This document shows, in pieces, positions 1 through 5,839 of a stretch of 6,032 nt of DNA (position 1 is the first letter of the stretch; the number at the start of each line of letters is the position of its first letter). The DNA is taken from positions 1 through 6,032 of the forward strand of contig JAITBS010000315.1 in assembly GCA_031283515.1 (NCBI GenBank), read 5' to 3'. The translations under genes were made by a program, and so were the position numbers. This DNA comes from Planctomycetaceae bacterium (GTDB lineage Bacteria; Planctomycetota; Planctomycetia; Pirellulales; Thermoguttaceae). Under the pieces are notes generated by a model that worked only from the letters and a program-made list of their open reading frames with translations, made no database searches and was not told the origin of the DNA.

Positions 1-117
1 CCTTTTTGTGGATGCGGGACACAATATAATGGACACTATAAAAAATTAACATGGATTTGTCAAGTGAGCAACAAAGTTATTGAGAAAGATCGAATTGACA
101 AAAAGAGATATTTGTAA
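1..117 (+). CDS. C-terminal end of an unidentified protein (5' end outside window)
   Basis: Frame 1 is open from the window edge to a TAA at 115-117, giving 38 residues that begin PFCGCGTQYNGHY and end in a lysine-rich tail (DKKRYL). The composition looks protein-like: C-x-C-G near the start, a WICQV core strand and a charged end. The cysteines (residues 3, 5 and 20 of the fragment) could belong to a small metal-binding or zinc-ribbon-like fold, but that is only a suggestion. No family can be recognised from so short a piece. No intrinsic terminator lies directly after the stop. The first strong one is at 483-522, so this gene may have a long structured 3' untranslated region. A chance open frame of 38 codons is possible in AT-rich DNA, hence the modest confidence. 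Confidence 0.4.
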   Translation, partial: PFCGCGTQYNGHYKKLTWICQVSNKVIEKDRIDKKRYL

Positions 118-192
118 CCATGTGTTGTGCGCAGTGAGTCCTTCATTTCCGTCCGTCAACAGGGGCAAGTCGGCTATCGCCGTATTGTTTAA

Positions 193-273
193 AACGTTTC
201 GGCGAAACGTTGACTACCTTTGGTGTTCCACTGGAGTGAAAATCGAAAAATAATAATTCCACTGAAATATTAC
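193..273 (+). repeat. Structured intergenic repeat, copy A
   Basis: This is one of three copies of the same element in the window; B is at 5556-5646 (minus) and C at 5756-5839 (plus). The shared plan, read 5' to 3', is a stem-loop, then a 12-17 nt spacer, then a second short stem-loop, an A-rich linker and a conserved 19-nt tail. In copy A the first stem is AACGTTTC/GAAACGTT (193-200 with 204-211, loop GGC). The second is CACT/AGTG (229-232 with 235-238). The linker AAAATCGAAAAA follows, then the tail AATTCCACTGAAATATTAC (255-273), which differs from the tail of B and C at one base. The stems differ in sequence between copies but still pair, so the fold seems to be what is kept. An extra outer pairing, GTCAAC (155-160) with GTTGAC (209-214), could compete with the first stem. 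Confidence 0.75.
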
Positions 274-339
274 GAAGACTTGAATTTTGAAAATAAACCC
301 TAACGTTTACAGACTGATAGGTAGTAGTGAGTTAATTTA

Positions 340-439
340 GTCCGCAGATTACACTGATTTTCGCAGATAATTTTCTGCGTTAATCTGCATTAATCTGTGT
401 AATCTGTGCAATCTGCGAAAATCTGCGTAATCTGCGGAC
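340..439. repeat. Long imperfect inverted repeat made of AATCTG units
   Basis: The outer arms 340-368 and 411-439 are reverse complements over 29 positions with three adjacent mismatches (ACT against the pairing partner of GCA), so the transcript could form a stem of about 29 bp. The right half is also a tandem array: AATCTG begins at 382, 392, 401, 410, 420 and 429, a period of 9-10 bases, with unit ends varying between TGTG and TGCG. The left arm holds the same unit in reverse complement (CGCAGATT). Elements of this 'CGCAGATTACGCAGATT' type are, to my recollection, common as dispersed intergenic repeats in several bacterial phyla. They are not coding and not CRISPR. Function is unknown; transcript stabilisation, a nonautonomous mobile relic or a protein-binding array are all possible. 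Confidence 0.8.
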
Positions 440-482
440 CAATGCCATAAACAGTTTATTTTTGTACGTAGTCTCGATTGTT

Positions 483-522
483 TCGCTTGTGTTATCATAC
501 ATGAAACACAAGCGATTTTTTT
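483..522 (+). terminator. Strong rho-independent terminator
   Basis: A perfect 11-bp stem, TCGCTTGTGTT (483-493) with AACACAAGCGA (505-515), has an 11-nt loop and is followed directly by seven T residues (516-522). The complementary strand has no T tract on the other side, so it works in the plus direction only. It ends transcription that enters from the left, either from the partial gene at 1-117 or from an independent transcript starting in 118-480, and it insulates the large gene at 646. That gene therefore probably has its own promoter in 523-645. Confidence 0.8.
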
Positions 523-535
523 GAATATTGTCCTA

Positions 536-564
536 TTGCGTTTCCCTAATAAAAAGAGTAAACT
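536..564 (+). promoter_or_regulatory. Weak sigma70-like promoter candidate for the large cytochrome gene
   Basis: TTGCGT (536-541) and TAAACT (559-564) are separated by 17 bases. They match the -35 and -10 consensus at 3 of 6 and 4 of 6 positions. The site lies just after the terminator at 483-522 and would give a 5' leader of roughly 75 bases. The location is sensible but the match is poor, and consensus rules are less reliable in planctomycetes. Confidence 0.25.
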
Positions 565-590
565 TAAAATCCTGTCTTTTAATCCGGTTC

Positions 591-611
591 ACATCAAATT
601 CGTCTTGATGT
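591..611 (+). promoter_or_regulatory. Small hairpin in the 5' leader of the large gene
   Basis: ACATCAA (591-597) pairs perfectly with TTGATGT (605-611) around a 7-nt loop, ending 34 bases before the ATG at 646. No T tract follows, so it is not a terminator. There is also no recognisable Shine-Dalgarno sequence close to the start: the only purine run, GAAGAA (623-628), ends 17 bases upstream. The hairpin might serve as a leader stability element or an operator half-site pair, but it could be chance. Confidence 0.3.
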
Positions 612-645
612 TCGGCTCAATTGAAGAATCCCAACCCCAAATTCA

Positions 646-3600
646 ATGATGTACAAATTATTCTTTTTTATTGTATTGTTTTTTGCCGGAACAGTCAGCG
701 CTCAGGTTACATTGACCCATCAGGCATGGTACGAAAATACATTTGGCGATTTACGGAATATCGTCCGAGCCAACCGTGACCTCAACCTCTTAACCTTTCC
801 CAACGCACGGCTGGAAAAAGCAAACGGTGTCGGTAACGCTAAGTTTTTAACCGATGGTGAAATCGGAATTTACGGCGGTGAAGGACGCGTCAATATCGAC
901 GGCAATCCTTCCACTCTCGTTTATTATCTCGGTAAACCACAATCCATTAAGGAAATTTTACTTTATTCCGGTAACATCGACAGCCGTTCCAATCAGGATT
1001 TCGAAATCCGTTTGGCAAACAACGAAGTCAACCCCGGAAAATTACCAAACTTTCCAAAAGAACCAACTTATACCTCCGGCAATAAAATTCTCGGCACCAA
1101 TACCGGCGGTTTTTTAAGCCGATTTGCCGACACTTCCGGTAAATCAGTGACCGGTGATAAAAAATACGATTGGATCGAATTTAAAATCTGGCGAACTTAT
1201 CCCTCTAAAGCAGGTGACCCCGCCAAAAATGAGAACAAAGCCAATAGCTGGGCATCGTTTCTCGAATTGCAACTTCTCGCCGATCCAGAAGATCCGTCCT
1301 TGTTTGCCTCCGAACAAGAACGCCGGAATTGGCTTGATGCACGGGAACAGGAACGTTTTCGAAAAATATTACTAGACACTGTCGGTGAAGATGTTTTACT
1401 CGCAGCAGAAAATCCCGAATCAATTAAACGAGCAATTGATGATCTCTCCAAAAAATTTCCCGACCAATATGACGGTAAACATTTTATAAAATTGTACGAA
1501 AAATATGCCGCCGAATTGTCCAATGCTCTGAAAAAAGTTACGGAAAAATCTCCGCAAGAACGCGAAAAAACAATCTCTTTGCTTCAAGAATTTAGCGAAT
1601 TTCGGAAAACAGCATTGCTTGCCAATCCGTTGATGAAATTCGATAAACTCTTGTTTCGCCGCGCTAAAAACCCCGGTTTAACCGCCAACTGGATTTCCAA
1701 TGCCGCTCGCGGAAAACATAGTTACGAAAACGCTTTAGCTGTTGTCGATCCGCAAAAACCACAGGCTGAAGCCAAAACAATTATCGAAAATCCCAACGGT
1801 TCGTTTGTCGGTGACATCAGTTTACATTGGAACGCCGACAAAATTCTTGTTACCGCTCTTGCCGAAGATAAGACATGGCAAATTTTTGAACTGAATCTTG
1901 ATGATTCCAATGCTTCTTCGGAACAGCCAAAACTACGGCAGATTACTCCGTCCATCGGAGCAGATGTCGATAATGTCGAAGGATGTTATGTTCCCGACGG
2001 TTCAACAATCTTCATCTCCACCGCTAATATGATGGGTGTTCCGTGTATTGACGGCAGTTCTCAAGTCGGAAATATTTATCGTCTCGAAAACGATGGTAAA
2101 ACAATCCGGCAATTAACGTTTGAACAAGATCAAGATTGGTGTCCGGTACTGTTGCCCAATGGTCGGATTTTGTATCTTCGTTGGGAATATATTGATACGC
2201 CTCATTATTTTACGCGGCTCCTGTTTCACATGAATCCAGATGGAACAAATCAAGTCGAATTTTACGGCAGCAATTCGTTTTGGCCCAACAGTATGTTTTA
2301 CGCCCGACCAATTCCGGGCAGTTCAACCCAATTTGCCACTATTGTTTCCGGACATCACGGAACCGCCAGAGCTGGAGAACTTGTTGTCTTTGACATCACC
2401 AAAGGACGGCAAGAAGCCAACGGCGCAATTCAACATATTCCGGGTTACGGAAAACAGGTTGAACCTATCATTATGGATCAACTCGTCGATGATTCCTGGC
2501 CCAAATTTTTGTTTCCGGCTCCGTTGGACGAAAATTATTTTATTGTTTCAGCAAAGTTGACACAAAGTTCACCTTGGGCGTTGTATCTCGTGGATACGTT
2601 TGACAATATGTTGAAAATCCGTGAGGAACCGGGTTACGGGCTTTACGAACCGACTCCCATTATCAAACGTCCGCAACCGCCAATTCAACCCAATCGGGTT
2701 GATCGAACCTCAAAAGAATCAAATGTTTTCGTAACCGATGTCTATTTCGGTGACGGGCTAAAAGATGTTCCCAAAGGAACGGTTAAAAAATTCCGTGTTT
2801 TTTCGTACAATTACGGTTATCGCGGTATTGGTTCCCATGATTATTTCGGAATGGAAAGTTGTTGGGATGCACGCCGGATACTTGGTGAAGTTCCCGTTTA
2901 CGAAGACGGCAGTGCGTCGTTTATTATTCCGCCCAACACGCCGCTTGCAATTCAACCGTTGGACGAAAAGGGCAGAGCTTTACAACTAATGCGAACATGG
3001 TTCGTCGGAATGCCGGGCGAAAATCAATCCTGTACCGGTTGTCATGAATCGCAAAATATTGTAACGCCAAACAAACGAACTGTTGCGATGGGCAAAGCCC
3101 CAACTCCGATTGTACCGTTTTTTGGACAGGAACGTCCGTTTTCGTTCAACTATGAAATTCAACCGGTTCTTGACCGATATTGTGTTGGTTGCCATGATGG
3201 TTCTGAAGAGAAAAAGAACCGTCCCAATTTTGCCGATAAATCGCTGGGGCATCGTGGTTTTTCCAAATCATATCACGCTTTACATCCTTATGTCAGACGC
3301 CCAGGACCGGAAGGTGATTACCATCTTCTCCAACCGTTGGAATTTCATGCTTCGTCCAGTGAATTGTTCCAAATACTCGAAAAGGGACATCATGGAGTTG
3401 AGGTTGATGCCGATTCGATGCGGCGGCTTTATGCTTGGGCTGATTTGAATGTTCCGTATTATGGAACATGGATTGAAATTGCCGATAAACTCAATCGGAA
3501 ACAAATTGCCGGAGTGGCGGCTCGCGCAACAGAATTGCGGTCGTTATACGCCGATATTGATCTCAATCCCGAAGCGGATCCGTATGCCGGTATTGAATTA

Positions 3601-4506
3601 CCGGCGAATATTGAATTTGTTAAACCGAAAAAGATTGAATTGGATTATACTGCTCCGGCTGTGACGAATTGGCCTTTCGATGCGCAAACGGCAAAGAAAA
3701 TGCAAACGAAACCAAATCAAACGGTTAAAATTGCCGACGATATTTCCTTTGAACTGGCGTGGATTCCAGCCGGAAAATTTGTGAAGGGCGATGACGGCGG
3801 TTTTGCCGATGAATTGCCGCGAAGTGTTACGGAAATAAGTAAACCGTTCTGGGTGATGACGACTGAAGTTACCAACCGTCTTTACAATCAATTCGATCCG
3901 AAACATGACAGCCGTTTTATTGACCAATGGTGCAAAGACCATACGCACCCTGGTTATCCTGCCAATAAACCGGAACAACCGGTGATTCGGATTAACTGGA
4001 ACAAGGCGGTGGAATTTTGTAACTGGTTGAGTCAAAAGACCGGTAAAAAGTTCCGGTTGCCGACTGAAACGGAATGGGAATGGTCCTGCCGTGCCGGAAC
4101 TGCAACTCCGATGTGGTATGGCGATTTGACGGCGGATTTCAGTAAGTTGGAAAATCTTGCCGATATGCAGACGAAAAAATTCGTGGTGCGCGGCGTGAAT
4201 CCGCAACCAATTAATAATCCGCCGGATGTTGAAGCGTTTATTCCAAGAGCGGAAGGAATTGACGACGGTAATATGATTCAGCAGGCAGTTGGAGCATACC
4301 AAGCGAATCCTTGGGGATTACATGATATGCATGGCAGTGTGGCGGAATGGACGGCATCGGATTATTCTGTAACTGATTCACGTAAAGTAGTTCGAGGCGG
4401 TTCGTGGCGTGATCGTCCGAAGTGGTCGCGAAGCGGTTTACGCCGTCCCTACGAAGCATGGCAACCCGTGTTCAATGTTGGTTTCCGTGTTGTTTGCGAT
4501 GAATAG
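646..4506 (+). CDS. Exported HzsA-related multi-domain c-type cytochrome with C-terminal SUMF1-like domain
   Basis: The 1286-residue product starts with a Sec signal peptide (hydrophobic residues 5-16, likely cut at VSA/QV, 19/20), so it should act outside the cytoplasmic membrane. Residues 21-212 resemble a discoidin/galactose-binding beta-sandwich (FLTDGEIGIYGG, then a closing SFLELQLLA). Residues 215-345 are charged and helical. About 375-680 form a TolB-like propeller with a segment typical of planctomycete HzsA-related proteins (DWCPVLLPNGRILYLRWEY, 497-515). About 690-805 match the hydrazine synthase alpha middle region and end in haem motif C796-T-G-C-H800. A second motif, C846-V-G-C-H850, opens a cytochrome-like domain ending near residue 942 (DLNVPYYGTW); H915/H916 are candidate distal ligands. 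Residues 1037-1284 are SUMF1/FGE-like (FRLPTETEWEWSCRAGT, NPWGLHDMHGSVAEW, VVRGGSW, NVGFRV). From memory of human SUMF1, the catalytic cysteines align with S1261 and R1266, so formylglycine formation is unlikely. ATG 646 is chosen because the signal peptide begins there; ATG 649 is equally possible. Substrate is unknown. Confidence 0.95.
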   Translation: MMYKLFFFIVLFFAGTVSAQVTLTHQAWYENTFGDLRNIVRANRDLNLLTFPNARLEKANGVGNAKFLTDGEIGIYGGEGRVNIDGNPSTLVYYLGKPQSIKEILLYSGNIDSRSNQDFEIRLANNEVNPGKLPNFPKEPTYTSGNKILGTNTGGFLSRFADTSGKSVTGDKKYDWIEFKIWRTYPSKAGDPAKNENKANSWASFLELQLLADPEDPSLFASEQERRNWLDAREQERFRKILLDTVGEDVLLAAENPESIKRAIDDLSKKFPDQYDGKHFIKLYEKYAAELSNALKKVTEKSPQEREKTISLLQEFSEFRKTALLANPLMKFDKLLFRRAKNPGLTANWISNAARGKHSYENALAVVDPQKPQAEAKTIIENPNGSFVGDISLHWNADKILVTALAEDKTWQIFELNLDDSNASSEQPKLRQITPSIGADVDNVEGCYVPDGSTIFISTANMMGVPCIDGSSQVGNIYRLENDGKTIRQLTFEQDQDWCPVLLPNGRILYLRWEYIDTPHYFTRLLFHMNPDGTNQVEFYGSNSFWPNSMFYARPIPGSSTQFATIVSGHHGTARAGELVVFDITKGRQEANGAIQHIPGYGKQVEPIIMDQLVDDSWPKFLFPAPLDENYFIVSAKLTQSSPWALYLVDTFDNMLKIREEPGYGLYEPTPIIKRPQPPIQPNRVDRTSKESNVFVTDVYFGDGLKDVPKGTVKKFRVFSYNYGYRGIGSHDYFGMESCWDARRILGEVPVYEDGSASFIIPPNTPLAIQPLDEKGRALQLMRTWFVGMPGENQSCTGCHESQNIVTPNKRTVAMGKAPTPIVPFFGQERPFSFNYEIQPVLDRYCVGCHDGSEEKKNRPNFADKSLGHRGFSKSYHALHPYVRRPGPEGDYHLLQPLEFHASSSELFQILEKGHHGVEVDADSMRRLYAWADLNVPYYGTWIEIADKLNRKQIAGVAARATELRSLYADIDLNPEADPYAGIELPANIEFVKPKKIELDYTAPAVTNWPFDAQTAKKMQTKPNQTVKIADDISFELAWIPAGKFVKGDDGGFADELPRSVTEISKPFWVMTTEVTNRLYNQFDPKHDSRFIDQWCKDHTHPGYPANKPEQPVIRINWNKAVEFCNWLSQKTGKKFRLPTETEWEWSCRAGTATPMWYGDLTADFSKLENLADMQTKKFVVRGVNPQPINNPPDVEAFIPRAEGIDDGNMIQQAVGAYQANPWGLHDMHGSVAEWTASDYSVTDSRKVVRGGSWRDRPKWSRSGLRRPYEAWQPVFNVGFRVVCDE

Positions 4507-4607
4507 TAAAACAAATTTTCGTTTTTTATTTTAATTGTAAAGCCGATAATGACACTGAGTAGTTACAAAATTTCTACTGTTATTGATTTTAATGTTTATT
4601 ATTTTTT

Positions 4608-4629
4608 GAAAGGAAAAATGTTTTTATGA
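4608..4629 (+). promoter_or_regulatory. Ribosome binding site and overlapping 3-codon mini-ORF at the methyltransferase start
   Basis: GAAAGGA (4608-4614) is a good Shine-Dalgarno sequence. Two ATGs follow. ATG 4618 lies only 3 bases downstream and reads Met-Phe-Leu-stop (ATG TTT TTA TGA); its TGA overlaps the second start as ATGA (4626-4629). ATG 4626 lies 11 bases from the AGGA and opens the 295-codon gene. The spacing and reading frame decide for 4626 as the true start. The mini-ORF is probably incidental, but its stop/start overlap could allow translational coupling. Confidence 0.6.
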
Positions 4630-5513
4630 GTATATCACTTTCTGATTGGTTCCAATCTGGAGTTTTGCTTCTTGACGGTGGTTGGGGCACGCAACTTCAA
4701 CTTCGCGGTTTAGAAACCGGTGCTCATCCTGATCTTTGGAATCTTTCCCAACCGGAAAAAGTTCGGGAAGTTGCGGAGTGTTATGTGAATGCGGGAAGTG
4801 ATGTTATTTTGACAAACACTTTCGGGTCAACCCGTTTTCCATTAGCCCGACATGGTTATGAAAACAAAGTTGAAGAAATCAATCGGGCGGGAGTTCGAAT
4901 TTCTCTTGATGCTGCGAGAAAAAAAGCTGATGTCAAAGTTTTTGCATCTATTGGACCAAGTGGAGTGGTGTTGATGATGGGCAATGTAACTGCAGATGAT
5001 TTGTATGCGGCGTTTCTTGAACAAGCCCAAGCAATTGCACTTGAACAACCTGATGGAATTGTTGTTGAAACGATGAGTGATCCGGCGGAAGCGGTTCTTG
5101 CGGTGAAGGCTGCTAAAACGACTGGATTACCTGTGGCGGCATGTATGGTGTTCGACTCCGGCAAAAATAAAGACCGGACAATGATGGGAACAACTCCAGA
5201 ACAAGCTGTTGAACAATTAACTATTGCTGGAGCGGATATTATTGGTTCAAACTGTGGACAGGGAATTGACGGTTTTATTCCGATTTGCCGTCGAATGCGG
5301 GCGGTTACCGACTTACCGATTTGGATGAAGGCGAACGCCGGATTACCGGAAATAGTTGATGGCACAACAGTTTACCGCCAAACGCCGGAAAAATTTGCCG
5401 AATCGGCAATGAAACTTGTTGAAGCCGGAGCCAATTTTATTGGCGGTTGCTGCGGGACAACACCGGAATTTGTTGCCGCACTCAATTGTTGCCGTACTCA
5501 AAAAAGCAATTAA
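4626..5513 (+). CDS. Stand-alone homocysteine S-methyltransferase family protein
   Basis: The 295-residue product is a single-domain zinc enzyme of the homocysteine S-methyltransferase family (Pfam PF02574), a TIM barrel that transfers a methyl group to homocysteine to make methionine in the cytoplasm. The family motifs are all present: LLDGGWGTQL (15-24), DVILTNTFGSTR (59-70), ASIGPSG (107-113), VVETMSDPAEA (146-156), GSNCGQG (207-213) and GGCCGTTPE (273-281). C210, C275 and C276 are the expected zinc ligands. The length fits a complete barrel; no folate- or cobalamin-binding domains of a full MetH follow. The methyl donor could be betaine, S-methylmethionine or a methylated corrinoid protein, and the sequence alone does not decide. 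It lies 119 bp after the large gene on the same strand with its own ribosome binding site. The gap is AT-rich with no clear terminator, so co-transcription is possible but unproven. No signal peptide is present. Confidence 0.96.
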   Translation: MSISLSDWFQSGVLLLDGGWGTQLQLRGLETGAHPDLWNLSQPEKVREVAECYVNAGSDVILTNTFGSTRFPLARHGYENKVEEINRAGVRISLDAARKKADVKVFASIGPSGVVLMMGNVTADDLYAAFLEQAQAIALEQPDGIVVETMSDPAEAVLAVKAAKTTGLPVAACMVFDSGKNKDRTMMGTTPEQAVEQLTIAGADIIGSNCGQGIDGFIPICRRMRAVTDLPIWMKANAGLPEIVDGTTVYRQTPEKFAESAMKLVEAGANFIGGCCGTTPEFVAALNCCRTQKSN

Positions 5514-5555
5514 GGATTCCTCTCTAATTACCTCATTAAAATAAAAGGTAATATT

Positions 5556-5646
5556 GTAATATATCAGTGGAATTATTATTTTTGATTCTTCACCTCGAAG
5601 GGGTGGTATTTTCATAACCGTAGGTCAAGCGAAGCGCGGCCTACGG
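5556..5646 (-). repeat. Structured intergenic repeat, copy B (inverted relative to A and C)
   Basis: Read on the minus strand it follows the same plan as copies A and C. The outer stem is CCGTAGG/CCTACGG (5646-5640 with 5624-5618, loop of 15 nt), followed by a TTATGAAAATAC spacer. A second stem is formed by 5605-5600 and 5596-5591 (one G-T wobble, loop TTC on the minus strand). An A-rich linker and the 19-nt tail (5574-5556) complete it. The tail is identical to that of copy C and differs from copy A at one base. It begins 42 bases after the stop codon of the methyltransferase gene. Confidence 0.75.
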
Positions 5647-5665
5647 TAAACATCTCGCCTCAACA

Positions 5666-5680
5666 TCGTCTGAAAGACGA
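5666..5680. other. Small perfect hairpin inside the composite element
   Basis: TCGTCT (5666-5671) pairs with AGACGA (5675-5680) around the loop GAA. It contains the 11-mer whose reverse complement recurs at 5722-5732, so it can pair either locally or with the hairpin 40 bases downstream. This alternative pairing is seen in the sequence; any regulatory use is inference. Confidence 0.45.
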
Positions 5681-5713
5681 AACGAAACGATCCGAATCAT
5701 AGCTTCGATTTTT

Positions 5714-5743
5714 AAAATTCTGTCTTTCAGACAGAGATTTTTT
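5714..5743 (+). terminator. Terminator-like hairpin downstream of the methyltransferase gene
   Basis: CTGTCT (5720-5725) pairs with AGACAG (5729-5734) around TTC, and the stem extends by T-A and T-G pairs. Six T residues follow (5738-5743), and AAAA (5714-5717) precedes the stem. It is the only hairpin plus T-run after the methyltransferase stop at 5513 and before the minus-strand frame on the right. The stem is short and only half G+C, and it lies 200 bases after the stop, so it may be a repeat component rather than the operating terminator. Confidence 0.4.
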
Positions 5744-5755
5744 AGTTGTACGAGT

Positions 5756-5839
5756 CCGCAGGTCGATGACCTGCGGTTATGAAAATCACACCCCTGTCGG
5801 GGTGAAAATCGAAAAACAGAAATTCCACTGATATATTAC
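5756..5839 (+). repeat. Structured intergenic repeat, copy C
   Basis: This is the most regular copy of the family. A perfect 9-bp stem, CCGCAGGTC/GACCTGCGG (5756-5764 with 5768-5776, loop GAT), is followed by a 12-nt spacer TTATGAAAATCA. A perfect 6-bp stem CACCCC/GGGGTG follows (5789-5794 with 5799-5804, loop TGTC), then the linker AAAATCGAAAAA as in copy A. The tail is AATTCCACTGATATATTAC (5821-5839). The second stem is CACT/AGTG in copy A and CACCCC/GGGGTG here, so both sides have changed together, which argues that the fold matters. Confidence 0.75.

Larger units (their letters stand above)
5556..5839. repeat. Composite inverted element formed by repeat copies B and C
   Basis: The 64-65 bases at each end (5556-5619 and 5775-5839) are near-complete reverse complements. 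The outermost 19 are identical, and most differences fall in the loop and linker parts. The interior has the same mirrored order: a G+C-rich hairpin next to each arm (5618-5646 and 5756-5776), and the 11-mer GTCTGAAAGAC (5668-5678) facing its reverse complement GTCTTTCAGAC (5722-5732). The whole 284 bp could fold into one cruciform or a branched RNA. It has no coding capacity for a transposase and no clear target-site duplication. It resembles paired REP-type elements or a nonautonomous, MITE-like insertion. Lying directly after the methyltransferase gene, it could also shape the 3' end of that transcript. Confidence 0.65.

Noticed and set aside
382..434. AATCTG tandem units as a CRISPR array
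   Set aside because: The period is 9-10 bases with no unique spacers, far from the 24-40 base repeat plus spacer layout of CRISPR.
3598..4302. 234-codon minus-strand open frame
   Set aside because: It lies entirely inside the SUMF1-encoding part of the large gene. Its product is Arg/His/Phe/Ile-rich without any recognisable motif, as expected for an antisense shadow.
646..4506. True hydrazine synthase and an anammox organism
   Set aside because: Only an HzsA-like part is present, fused to other domains, and no HzsB or HzsC-like gene is seen. HzsA-related proteins are common in non-anammox planctomycetes.
4558..4578. AGTAG/CTACT hairpin between the two genes as a terminator
   Set aside because: The stem is only 5 bp, with an 11-nt loop and no uninterrupted T tract after it; too weak to call.
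4856..5365. 169-codon minus-strand open frame
   Set aside because: It lies entirely inside the homocysteine methyltransferase gene, whose plus-strand motifs are unambiguous. The antisense product has no family features.
4626..5513. N-terminal module of a full cobalamin-dependent methionine synthase (MetH)
   Set aside because: The frame ends at 5513 soon after the GGCCGTTPE motif, and no pterin-binding or B12-binding sequence follows in any frame.
5343..5615. 90-codon minus-strand open frame beginning MKIPPLRGEESK
   Set aside because: It starts inside repeat copy B and runs antisense into the methyltransferase 3' end. No ribosome binding site or motif supports it.
5556..5839. Insertion sequence with transposase or integron attC site
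   Set aside because: No transposase reading frame is present between the inverted arms, no clear target-site duplication flanks it, and the attC core-site consensus is not seen.
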